Shown: in pieces, positions 44,835-55,224 of the stretch
How the letters are laid out: every line of letters begins with the position of its first letter
How positions within the stretch are numbered: position 1 is the stretch's first letter
Source of the DNA: Pomphorhynchus laevis
Taxonomy: Eukaryota > Acanthocephala > Palaeacanthocephala > Echinorhynchida > Pomphorhynchidae
Length of the DNA stretch: 64,000 nucleotides
Assembly (NCBI GenBank): GCA_012934845.2
Contig: WNNJ02003240.1
Location: forward strand, 62,001-126,000
Direction: 5' to 3'
Notes under the pieces: model-generated
What the model saw: only the letters and a program-made list of their open reading frames with translations
What the model was told of the DNA's origin: nothing
Databases searched by the model: none
Translations under genes and position numbers: made by a program

Positions 44835-45225
44835 AATTTTTATGGATGGATAATAAATAATATACTTTGTATTAGAATAAGATACTAGATAGTTATTTCA
44901 GAGCAAATACATCATTAGGACGAATTGACACCGCTGCTATGTTGGGTAGAAGAGTTAGGGGCCGAAACCTGATAGCATAGCAGTTCCTCCTGATGATCTC
45001 TAATCCTTATTCTGATACAACGTCTGTTATTTATTAGTCAATTCATAACAATGACGTTTATTTTAAATTTCATTTTTTTATTTTAACTTGATTTAAATTA
45101 TAGAAAATCTTAAAGCAATTATTAATTTTATTATTTAATTATTACTTTTTGATTTAGCATTATTATGTTTTGTTTATTTTATAATTATATAACAATACGT
45201 AGACTCAGTTAGCTGATTTGATTTA
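44835..45225 (+). repeat. AT-rich PLE terminal repeat, fullest copy after the RT
   Basis: Follows the thumb fragment without a gap: ATGGATGGATAATAAATAAT, GCTGCTATGTTGGGTAGAAG, GGGGCCGAAACCTGATAGCA, TAGCAGTTCCTCCTGATGAT, then the TCTGTTATTTATTAGTCAAT tail. This copy shows how RT and terminal repeat are arranged in the family. Confidence 0.75.
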
Positions 45226-45699
45226 TTCCAATTTGAAAAATTCCAATTTATAAAATTCCCATCGTACATATTTATTCAAGTTCTTCCGTGTGAAACACGC
45301 AAAGTCGCTTGGGCTTTCAATGAAACGGTGTTTGATGCAATTCATAGATACCTGTTCAAGGCGTCTTCTTATTCGATTACTATAAATTTTCAAGCTAACT
45401 AACAGTAATTATTTAATTTTCAGGGCACAACGACGATTTTAATTAATATTCATGCCTATGTTTATCAACAAAAAAGTAAGGCCGATATATTCGGACACTT
45501 AATTTTAAATTGAAGCTTCCGAATAGAATTGGTATTATAAGTGGAAGAGCTGGATGCGGTCTCTTTAATTTGGGCTATGCCTTGTAACTTGAACATTTGT
45601 GTCGGCTATAAAGTCATATTTGAAGCCTTTTCCTTTAAGGTTATAAAAATACTAACCAGAAGATATCGTCAACGCTGATGGTTTCAAATGGTTATGTTG
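45226..45699. other. unassigned sequence
   Basis: A coding-like stretch near 45270-45400 (AWAFNETVFDAIHRYLFKAS on the plus strand) has no recognised family and is not bounded by clear splice sites. Confidence 0.3.
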
Positions 45700-45830
45700 G
45701 TGATGTAAACTAGCAAAGGGTAAATAATGTTTCTCAATTGTTCGAGCCGGTCGTAAACTGGCCATTTCGTTGTAATTTAGTAGCCATTGATATTAATGTC
45801 TAAATCTTGAATGTTGTTACATTTTCTATC
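45700..45830 (-). pseudogene. dispersed coding-like repeat, copy 2
   Basis: Related on the minus strand to 39300-39533 (shared TATTAATGT-CTAAA, TTTCTCAATTGT and ACTAGCAAA-G-TAAATAAT anchors on the plus strand). More decayed than copy 1. Confidence 0.4.
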
Positions 45831-45990
45831 CTGAAAGTTTAAAATTTTCTAGATAATTGATTAGCCGTTTCAAATCGTCCTTAGACCCCCATTGTTAGAA
45901 TTGATGTTGGAATTGATCATAATGAAATGCGAAGGTAAATCTCTCTATCACTGCGTTCCAGTAATTCCCTCTTACTCTACTTTCCAAATT

Positions 45991-46195
45991 ACTCTAACAA
46001 CTACGGTCTCCGATTCTTCATCGTCGCCTCCCCACTCGACTGGAACCAGCTCCCACTCGACGTCCGCCGCGCTCCCTCCTTTATTACATTCAAATACCGC
46101 CTCCGTACCTACCTCCTCGACACATGATTTAATTTTTTGTTGTTGTGGTCATGTAAGCGTGCGCTGGCACGCATTTGCTACGTAAAAAATAAATC
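45991..46195 (+). mobile_element. LINE-B copy 3, 3' end only
   Basis: Matches the last ~200 bp of the LINE-B copy at 59.0 kb, from AACAACTACGGTCTCCGATT to GCTGGCACGCATTTGCTACG and an AATAAATC end. 5'-truncated. Confidence 0.85.
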
Positions 46196-46229
46196 TTTTT
46201 AATTTTAATCAAACTAGTTGATTAAAATC

Positions 46230-47520
46230 AGGAGGTTCTTGTTAGGCAGTAGGTTCTTGTTTCTTTCCGCGACTGTGCCGTAGAGATTGAAGTATATGAC
46301 ATTTACATTGAATTGTTGGCGTTAAGGCAATTTCGCTCTCCGGGCCCTGATGACATTGCACATTTTCTGGTTCGTGCTTGAGCTTGTTCTCTCTGTAAGC
46401 ATCTAACTTATGTTTTTCGACAGCCTCAAACATTCCTGAATTCCTGATATTTGGAAGCGTGCCATTGTAGTCCCGATAGCCACGAAGCATCCACCTGCTA
46501 GTTCGTCAGACATTCGCCCAATTAGCCTTACTTGCGTGTTTACCAAAATTCTCGAAAATCTAGTCTCGAAACTGATTCGACTTTATCTTAAGAAAAACAG
46601 TATTCTCTCGAACTTACAACACTGATTTATGCCGGGCCGTTCTTATTTATCCAATTTAATAACAGCTCATGACAGATAAACGGACGCCTTAAGTTATGGC
46701 TATGTTATCGACGCTGCATTTTTGGAATTTTCTAAGGCCTTTGAACGTGTCCCTCATGATGGTATCGTATCATTGCTTGCTCACTATGATTTCTATTTTT
46801 AGACCATTAACTTGATTAAGAGGTTCTTATCATTGTTGTCATTCTAAGTGAGAGTTGATGGTGTTCCTCAAGAATCTGTTAAAAGACCATTTGTTTTTGT
46901 CGTATTTCTTAATGACTTGCTTTTGCGTTTAAATAACCCTGTTTTAGAATATGCTGATGATTTAAAAATCTGGACTGTTATTCGTACTCCTACCGATTGT
47001 TAGTCACTACAGGAAGACCTGGACTGCCTTACAGAATAATGTGAAGCCACTGGACTTCTGTTAAACGTTAATAAATGTGTTTTGGTGAGAATGGGTACTA
47101 CCTCGTCGTTTCTCTAGTACTGAAGAGAGGTTCAATAATATGCTTTAGGGTTTGGAACGTCCTACCGCATGCGGCTGCGTAAGCTCAATTCGTGACAAAT
47201 TTGTCTTACTAGAATTGCCCTGCCTTTGGGTTATCGTAAACAAACTTAATGGCTTCCCCCATTGAAATTCTCGGATTTAGCAGTAGGACATTACGCGACC
47301 ATGCATAAATGTAAGTTTGAGAGTATACTGTTGTTAAGATGAAGTTGAATCTGCTTCGAGACTAGTTTGTATAAGAGGCAGCACTCTCAATTGCTCTCTA
47401 ACTTTCGACTGTCACATCGCGCGCTTAACTTGTAGTATCTGTTGCCTGAGGAAGTCGTCGCTGCTTCTTTGATGAAGCACTTGAAGCGATTGTGCTATTA
47501 TGGATAAAGAATCAACACTA
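46230..47520 (+). mobile_element. LINE-D reverse transcriptase fragment (CR1/L2-like)
   Basis: Readable blocks in sequence: LRQFRSPGPDDIAHFLVRA (RT start), DIRPISLTCVFTKILENLV (motif 1-2), AFLEFSKAFERVPHDGIVSL (A box, first Asp replaced by Glu), GVPQESVKRP (altered B box) and EYADDLKIW (YADD at 46950-46961). The thumb then reads LLNVNKCVLVRMG. Many stops and shifts, so an old copy. The YADDLKIW box is shared with LINE-C, but the rest differs enough to be another family. Confidence 0.8.
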
Positions 47521-47934
47521 GCACTTCCACAAATATCTTTAATTCTGCTAGTTCAAATGATTTTCACTCGGACAATTTACTGATTACCGTTATATAATAT
47601 ATAAATTGAATATAATCAATTTACTGATTATATTAATTTGTAAACTTTCCTCAGCTTTTTTTCTTTTTTTGCTTTTTTGATCAGATAAAGCAGCTTCTCT
47701 TCTAACACATTGTATGTAATAATAAATAGTTGTTTCTGGAATATACAATCATACCAGATTGCTAATTCTGTCGATTTGCTTGCTACGTTTTCAACGGCGA
47801 AACTGATAATCATATCAGATAACTTAGTTTACGTATTTTTTATTATTAATAACTAAAAATAAAGATAAATAATAAATAATTATAAAATAAATGAATATCA
47901 TTAAATTCTACAATTCTTCCTATCTTTAATAATC
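47521..47934. other. AT-rich sequence, nothing recognised
   Basis: No gene or repeat was assigned. Confidence 0.4.
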
Positions 47935-48180
47935 TCGTTTTATTAAGCTTCCATTTCGACAATCAACTTCCACCTAAACCTTTCGTTCGGGATAAAGTAC
48001 CCTCATCTACCTTGATTCTACCCAATATCCGTCAAATTCGTAGATTGATCGATTTCCTTTGTAATTCTCATATATTCTCTCCTATTATCTAGACTTGATT
48101 ACTCTCTTTGTATATTTTCCAACTCACTTAAATTCACTCTTCTTCCCCTACGACGCATCGTCACCTAAATCCGCTCTTCG
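47935..48180 (+). mobile_element. LINE-B copy 4, RT C-terminal fragment
   Basis: Degenerate match to 58505-58740: PFVRDKVPSSTLILPNIRQI followed by LIDF. Ends where the leader of the next LINE-B copy begins. Confidence 0.65.
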
Positions 48181-48210
48181 TTAAAAATTTTTTAACAGCT
48201 TAAAGACAAT

Positions 48211-48490
48211 CAATTCAAACAGTTGCAGATCAATTCAAACAGTTGCAGATCAATTCAAACAGTTGCAGATCAATTCAAACCGTTACAGATCAATTCAAAC
48301 AGTTGCAGACCAATTCAAACAGTTGCAGATCAAGTTAAACAGTTGCAGATCAATTCAAACAGTTGCATATCAATTCAAACAGTTGTAGATCAATTCAAAC
48401 AGTTGCAGATCAATTCAAACAGTTCTAGATCAATTCAAACAGTTCCAGATCAATTCAAGCAGTTGTAGATGAATTCAAACAGTTGCAGAT
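48211..48490. repeat. 20-bp monomer array, 14 units, 5' of LINE-B copy 5
   Basis: The unit CAATTCAAACAGTTGCAGAT is repeated exactly 14 times in phase (280 bp) with a few substitutions per unit. Units stay very similar, so the array is recent or homogenised. Confidence 0.95.
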
Positions 48491-49556
48491 CATTTCGCTG
48501 CGCTCACCGATCAGTTGCGGTAGCAAATTTAACAGCTTCAACACAAGGACGTTAATGGGAGGACGTAAGAAAACATCTATGATCGACATCAACTTTGCTC
48601 AACTGTAAGTACAGTGCTCGACACACGACTACAGCGTCTGGACAACAATCGCCCGCAACAACAATAAGTCTAAAGAAGAATTGCTATGTGGATTTCGGGC
48701 AAACAAATTAATCCACAAACTCTTGCATAATCACACATCAACATCCAACACGCCCACTCAAACTACCCCGTCGTTTCCAATGTCATTTCTTCACCCACCC
48801 TTTAAACATATACACTACTCATATCATGCCATCTTCACTCCCCCGACACCCCCAGTCCCGTCCCTCCTTTCTCGTTTCTCAATAACCTACATCCATCAAT
48901 CAAAATCACCTCCACCAACCCCTACGATCCTTTCACTCATAACATTTCCTCACATCGCTTGCCACCAATATTAATTATATTAATTATCATTATCACATGT
49001 GTCTCCCGTCGTCAAACCTACTATCCATATCCTTAACTGCCAGCTCTCCTATCGTGATCTCACCCACTCACATCACTCATCCTCCTTTACGGAAACGCTT
49101 TCCTTCTCGCGATCGTTGCGTCATCGTCACTAATATCACTCATCCACCTCCTTATCTCCATAAGCACGTATCAACCACGATGTTTCCGCCATCAGATCCA
49201 CCCTCTCGTTCCTTGATCATGCGGATAAACCATCATTAACATCTCACCTGTCGCATTCATCTGCCTAAACAAATCTCAATCAAATCCTTCTCAGCCCCCT
49301 CTCCTAAAAATTGTTTTCAAGCATCGCTCTCACGCGTCCTTTGTCCTCTCTCAACGATTTAAACTCATGTCATCCCTAACCACTCGAATTTCCCCGATCA
49401 CACCCCTTCGGAAATCGCTCAGCTCTCTGCTGCTCGCATCGAAAAACACAGTCGCGATGGAAATAGCGAAACATCTATCTCCATCCGGAACATCGACGGA
49501 AAATTTTAAGTTGTCCACACCCGCCTTAAAATTCAATAGCAATCCATTGCGAATAT

Positions 49557-49922
49557 GTGTCTTTTCATCTAGACACTTTCACCACCACACACGGTTTCCG
49601 TCTCGGCCTCAATACTAGATATATTCTCCATAATTCCGATCGTGTCCTCAACCTGTTCACCAAGCAATCCATCGATCTATTTTTCCTCACCGAATCCTGG
49701 CACTCAGATTCCAACGACCTCTCCGTTCGTCGTCTGCTCTCTGCCGGGTGCTCACTAGTCGTATCCGCGCGCCCCAGCATATCCTTTTCTAAATTCTCTA
49801 ATCATGGCGGCATTGTCGCATTCGCCCGTCATTTCGCGTCTCATCGCAAAATCACTTCCTCTTTCAGTCCTTCCGATCGTGTTGCTGCCTTGTCTATTCG
49901 AACACTTTGTTGTCACCCTTGA
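49557..49922 (+). pseudogene. LINE-B copy 5 endonuclease fragment
   Basis: Contains LNTRYILHNSDRVLNLFTKQ, SIDLFFLTESWHSDSNDLSV (ESW motif with the catalytic Glu) and NHGGIVAFARH. After that the frame shifts, and the GDFN region is not legible. Confidence 0.8.
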
Positions 49923-50410
49923 TCTCACTTCCAACCACTGCACGGTTCACACACCTACCATTCTACGTCGTCCTTCGAGAAATTTCGACCTCCCGCTTCT
50001 CCGCTTCGCCTTTATCGTCTCTATCTTCTACCACAATAACATCATTCTCTAATCACGATCTTGACTTTTCGACTCTGAACTCACATCTACTCTCGATCTT
50101 CTCTTGCTCTTCAAGCCTCACAGTCGCTTGCACCGTTCCCCATGGTTTGACATTCAATGCCTACTCTCAAAGCGTCTACTCCGTCATGCTTTTTAAGTCT
50201 ATCAGTGCTCTCTCAGACGTGATATCCGCTCGCACACTACGGCTCTTCGTGATTCATATCTTGTTCTTCGCCGTTCTTATCTCCATCTACTACGTACCAA
50301 ATGCAACTCCTGGCAGCATAAAATCAACACTTCATTGAACTCGAAGTCTCTCTGACATACTTTTAACTCACTTCTTTCTCGCTCCTCCTCGTCTTGCAAT
50401 ATCAATTCTT

Positions 50411-51037
50411 TTGGTAATTCATTATATCTTCAAACCAATGTATGTACGTTGCTCTCTTACAACCACGTCTCCATTACATCTTACCGCTACTCACCTCGCC
50501 TCATCCTCCCAGAACTATCTCATCTTCACTCTGTATCACCTGCCGAAGTATCATTGTCCTCATGTCCTTGCCCAACGAAACCTCACCTCCCGATTCTCTG
50601 CCTACTCCATACTTAAATTCATATGCTCATCGATATCCCCTTCCCTCTTCACCTTGTTTAACTCGTCTATCCGCAGTCGTATCTTTCCTTACAGGAAATC
50701 TGACATCGTTCGACCCCTTAATAAACAATCGCTCGACCCCTCACTTCTTTCTAACTATCACCCAATTTCACTCCTCCCTACACTTTCCAAGCTCTTAGAG
50801 CGCCTTATCTTAATTCAGATCAACGTTTATCTCTCTTCATCTAATCTGTACCCTCTATTCCAATTCGCTTTAAGCTCTAATCACTCCACAGAAATCGCAT
50901 GCATGAAAGTTTACAACGAATTTCTCATTTCTCGCGACAATGCTCTATATAGTGTTCTTATCTCCCTCGACCTCATCCGCCTTCGACCTGTGTATTGTTG
51001 CCTACAACGTTGTTATTTGCATTATAAAAAAGTTTGA
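50411..51037 (+). pseudogene. LINE-B copy 5 reverse transcriptase N-terminal fragment
   Basis: Includes NYHPISLLPTLSKLLERLIL (motif 1-2), NLYPLFQFALSSNHSTEIAC (motif 2a) and KVYNEFLISRDNALYSVLISL, ending before the AFD catalytic box. No palm remains. Confidence 0.8.
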
Positions 51038-51169
51038 GATAAAATAACATACAATTATTAATAAAATACAAAAACAATTGATTATGACACGGAACCATCA
51101 AGTTCTTGGCGGAGTAGCTTTTGAATTTACAAGATCACATTTTCAAAGTTAACCACCCAAGTTGCAAGT
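51011..51169. other. spacer between LINE-B copy 5 and LINE-C
   Basis: AT-rich, no recognised content. Confidence 0.4.
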
Positions 51170-51196
51170 TAAAAATTATAACAGCTTAAACACACA

Positions 51197-51436
51197 ATCG
51201 TCCATATTTCAAATCGTCCAGCTTTAAAATCGTCCAGCTTTCAAATCGTCCAGCTTTCAAATCGTCCAGCTTTCAAATCGTCCAGCTTTCAAATCGTCCA
51301 GCTTTCAAATCGTCCAGCTTTCAAATCGTCCAGCTTTCAAATCGTCCAGCTTTCAAATCGTCCAGCTTTCAAATCGTCCAGCTTTCAAATCGTCCAGCTT
51401 TCAAATCGTCCAGCTTTAAGGTCGTCTAGCTTTAAG
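51197..51436. repeat. 16-bp monomer array, ~15 units, 5' of LINE-C
   Basis: The unit TCAAATCGTCCAGCTT is repeated about 15 times with almost no variation in the middle units and decay at both ends. The first ORF1 codon follows about 60 bp downstream. Confidence 0.95.
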
Positions 51437-51495
51437 ATCATATCACTGAGTATTCTTAAATAAAAAAAGTTGAGAGATTAATCTATACAATTGGA

Positions 51496-51942
51496 TTGTT
51501 TACAAAACAGCTTGCTAGCGGAACAAAACACATAATGACACGAAAAACATCGAAGTTTAAAGCTAAAAAGTCCAATGTAAACACCGTATCTCTAAACGCA
51601 AGCATAATTGATGAGTGTACAGCTGTCCAAGTCCAGTGTTCGAATGATTTGTGTGACACCTGGACCACTATTTGTATGAGCAAGTTAAAAAAGAATTCTT
51701 ATGATGCTTATTTATGTGGCTTTTGTGCTGTGAAGGAGCTTAATGTTTTAAGAAGACATTTGGTCGAATTTGAAGAAGCACATAATCAATTGATCAGGCG
51801 AACCGTTCTCATAATCGATAAAATATCCTCTTTCGAAGCTCAACATCCTCTTAAAAATATAGTTCCTGTGGATGCGCAGGTTATGGATAATACGACTGCT
51901 TGCGTTTTCCCATTGAGAATACAAACGATCGCAAATTGCTAA
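51496..51942 (+). pseudogene. LINE-C ORF1, PHD-like N-terminal part
   Basis: 148 codons. A basic N-terminus (TRKTSKFKAKKS) is followed by VQCSNDLCDTWTTICM and YLCGFC, the paired-Cys and Trp layout of PHD-type fingers. The finger is followed by a predicted coiled helix (LRRHLVEFEEAHNQLIRRTV). PHD-type ORF1 proteins are known in CR1-like LINEs and probably help target or RNA binding. The frame then breaks, and further ORF1 text resumes at 52112. Confidence 0.75.
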
Positions 51943-52111
51943 AAATACAGTCCCTAAAGTCTCACAGACCACGAACGATATGACTACCTGCGTTGTCGTT
52001 GATCGTCCTTATCCCGATATTGCTTTACATATTGACAACCGAACTCGAACAACTAGCGCTCATGTCGGCAACGATTGACCTGTAACATCCCTTATTTGGA
52101 AGTGGAGATAT

Positions 52112-52867
52112 TTGCGTTCTTTCTATTCAACTCCAAATTCAGTGTCAAGACCGTATTACGAAGTCTCGAAATATATTCTGTCTGATGAAGCGATTTCACA
52201 AAGTGATACAACGAAGATGTCTTATGCTCACAATGCGACATTTCGTACTATCTCAAACAAAGATGATCAGTGCGTTTCCTCGGGCAAAGCACACATCACC
52301 TTGATGTCACCATCAAGTTCTTTAGTGTCTTATGATTCACAGACCCAGACAGACTTATCTAGCTTGAGGAAGATTGTTCAAACAGATACTCAAATATCCA
52401 GCTTACGTACATGTACAGATACACAATCTGCTGTGTCCTGTGATGGTCTTGATAGGGTGATATCAAATAAGCGTATATATAATAGAGGATGCTCAGTTAT
52501 TCTGGCAAATGTGCCTGAGTCTATCTTCGAGAATGTGCAAGCACGACTGAATGACGACATTTAGAGTTTGAGGTCTATTCTGGCACATGTACTGGGCTCC
52601 TGTGACATTGAGACAGTCCAAAAAGTTAAACTTGCCGCTCTTTTCCGCCTAGGTAAGCGTAATGTTTTAAATAATAAACCCCGACTACTCAAAGCTGTCT
52701 TACATAACCAACTTTATGCTACCTTAATGTTGCGAAACTCGTTCCGTCTCAAAGGGTCTAATATTCGACTGCTGAAAGATCTTTATGTATCAGAACGAAA
52801 AAATTTATCGAAGTTTTACGAGGAACTAGCATCTCGTGTTGCTAAAGGAAAACAAATCTCTATGTGA
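52112..52867 (+). pseudogene. LINE-C ORF1, C-terminal part (two frames)
   Basis: 52112-52564 is Ser/Thr-rich and ends in RGCSVILANVPESIFENVQA, an RRM-like first strand and helix. A stop then separates it from 52568-52867 (KLAALFRLGKRN, PRLLKAVLHNQLYATLMLRN, DLYVSERKNLSKFYEEL), the matching second half of the domain, in the same frame. A single TAG at 52562-52564 therefore splits it. Confidence 0.75.
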
Positions 52868-53042
52868 AAAATTTTTAGATTGTGAAGCGACTCACCCGGC
52901 TAAGTAGGAGCCCACTAGTCATGTCGCCTCGCGTGCATTCTGTAATCGAAACGGGCTCGTCTACTCTGCCTATCAGAGTCTAAATGGTTTAGCGTCTGGG
53001 TTATTAGGATGTGTAAGGGGTGATAGGAATACTCCCAGAGGT

Positions 53043-53720
53043 ATGTCGGGGCATTGTGAAATACTCCATTGTAATGTTCGCAGTCTTATGTCGAAGATAG
53101 ATGAACTGAGATATAGAGTTCAGTTAATTCGTCCTAAATTACTTACTATCACAGAATCATGGCTATATGGTGATATTGTTGATAATAAAGTCTCCATCCC
53201 TGGTTATCTGGTTTTCCGCAATGAGCGGTAAAGTGGAAGAGGTGGAGGTGTTATTCTTTATGTGAGCAACGATGTGAAAGTAACTATTCTTAGCACTTCT
53301 TCTGATAAAGTCGAAAGTTTGTGGTGTCGGGTAAAATTCATGCATACAGCTCCGCTTGTTCTGGGGGTAGTATATTGTTCACCATTGGCCGCCACAGATA
53401 AACTGATTGGGGAAGTAGAACTTTATTCTAAAGGTACCTCCAATGTTTTAATACTTGGTGACTTGAATATGCCTTCGTTTGATTGGAATTCGTATACGGC
53501 TTTTCCTACTTGTGACCATGCTTCATATGACCTTCTGGAGTGTATCATCTATTGTGGTTTAACTCAGCATGTCCAAAATTGCACTCGTTTTGCTAGTGAC
53601 AGTAGATCTCTATTAGATGTATGTTTATTTTCGAACAGTGAGATTATTAACGCTATCCGTTTTGATGACCCGATCGGTATGTCTGATCATTGCGTAGTGA
53701 TCGTTAGGTTAAGGTTTTAA
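53043..53720 (+). pseudogene. LINE-C AP-type endonuclease
   Basis: The fold is nearly complete: ILHCNVRSLMSKIDELRYRV, LLTITESWLYGD (catalytic Glu), PGYLVFRNER, then after a TAA at 53229-53231 SGRGGGVILYVS, VVYCSPL, LILGDLNMPSFDW (active-site Asp, with Leu for Phe), SLLDVCLFSN and GMSDHCVV (catalytic His in SDH). Only the one internal stop is seen in this domain. Confidence 0.85.
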
Positions 53721-53957
53721 GAAGAAACTCGAGGTCCGCGTGAAAATCAAGTGGTTAATGCTTTCAAAACCAACACAGATGCAATTCAGTCAATACTTTC
53801 AACAGCTTCCTGGCCAGATTCCGTTGTTGTTGGAGTACACGGCGCGTAGAATTACTTTCAGAGAACCTTAGAGTCGCTGCTTATTTTATTCTCTCCACTT
53901 AGAAGCAGGACACGTCGAAAAGATTCTCGCTGGTTCGATTCTGAGTTACGTTCAACA

Positions 53958-55150
53958 TTGAGGACTCGTAATGTGATCTTCAATCGCTACAAAGTTGGGG
54001 AGTGTAGTTATGATGTTTTTAAACAAGCAAGAAATTTATTCAATTCATTGAAGAGAAAGAAGCGGTGTGCATTTGAGAATGCATTAGCTAACCAGTGTAA
54101 ATACAATTTAAAGGTCCTTTTTCAGCCCCTATCAAGTAGGGGAGCTGTTGATTCTTCGATTTGTCACTACTTCTGTGACATTGCCTCGAATGACCTAGCT
54201 AAAGAGTTTGCGGCACACTATTGCACTTCAGTAGAGCCCGCAAATGAACATGAAACTTTTTGTATGGAATCTAGTGTGCTGAACACTTACTCTGACACGT
54301 GTCTTGAGTTGGACCTTGACAATTTGATAACGCCAGCTAAAGTCTATTCCGAATTACGCCGTCTAAAAGCAAATAATTCAAGAGGTCGTGACTTACTACC
54401 TTCTGTTTATCTGCGCAGATTAGCAGGCTCAATTTACGTTCCTTTCTGTGCAATTTTTCGCCAGTCAATCTTAGAAAGATCTCTTCCTAATGTGTGGAAG
54501 CAGTCAATTGTTCTTCCCTACTTCAAGAAGGGAGATCGCTCTTCCGTCGAGAATTATAGGCCGGTGAGCATTACCTGCATTTACTGTAGAGTGTTGGAAA
54601 GATTTGTGCATCGCTACATGGTTGAGTTCTTTCGCGTAGGAAAAATTTTACCCTAATCAGCACGGATTTCGGGAGGGCTATTCAACTGATTCAAATTTGC
54701 TTGATGCTAATCTTGATTGGACAACGAATGAGGCACACAATACCGATTTAGATATTATATTCTTCGACTTTTCAAAAGCTTTTGATAGAGTAGATCATGG
54801 TCTACTTCAAAAACTTGTCAATACTGGACTCCCAAAACATAATGGTTGATTGGATTAGAGAATTTCTTCGTGAAAACGTTGCTTTCTAGTACTTGTCGAT
54901 TGGACATTGTCTGTGTCAAGAGAATGTCATATTGGACTACCTCAAGGTTCAGTTTTGGGTCCGCTTTTATTCAGCATTTATGTTAACGATTTGCCTGGGT
55001 GCATTCGCTCTCGATCATGTTTGTATGCAGATGACTTAAAAATATGGCGGCCCATTCATTCATGTGAGGATGTTGATAATTTGCAAACTGACATAGATAA
55101 TGTGGAGTTGTGGGCGGCGTCAAACAAGCTTGAAAATTGTCTTGATTGTT
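53958..55150 (+). pseudogene. LINE-C reverse transcriptase, N-terminal and palm
   Basis: 53958-54656 covers the linker and fingers (RRLKANNSRGRDLLPSVYLR, VLPYFKKGDRSSVENYRPVS). After a break comes HGFREGYSTDSNLL, IIFFDFSKAFDRVDHGLL (A box with the first catalytic Asp), ECHIGLPQGSVLGPLLFSIY (B box) and CLYADDLKIWRPI (C box, both Asp kept). Several stops or shifts lie between 54654 and 54910. The nested LINE-B begins just after the WAASNKLE motif. Confidence 0.85.
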
Positions 55151-55224
55151 AAATACTTAAAAAAAGTTACAAACATCTTACAACGACAATCATCGACGAC
55201 AACGATCGACGGCAAACATCGTTT

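Larger units (their letters stand above)
48181..51010 (+). mobile_element. LINE-B copy 5, with 5' monomer array, 3'-truncated
   Basis: Starts with a leader ending TTAACAGCTTAAAGACAATC, a 14-unit 20-bp array, then a 5' segment and ORF1 remnants (48550-49550), endonuclease (49557-49950) and reverse transcriptase up to the A box (50411-51000). It breaks off after LISLDLIRL. Roughly 85% similar to the 55-59 kb copy by eye. Frames are broken repeatedly. Confidence 0.85.

Noticed and set aside
48223-48468. 81-codon frame of repeated QINSNSC text
   Set aside because: It is the translation of the 20-bp minisatellite, not a gene.
49565-49943. Minus-strand frames over LINE-B copy 5
   Set aside because: They are opposite-strand shadows of the endonuclease, which has clear motifs on the plus strand.
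48211-51436. CRISPR-like arrays
   Set aside because: Units are contiguous with no spacers, in a eukaryotic LINE context. They are minisatellites.
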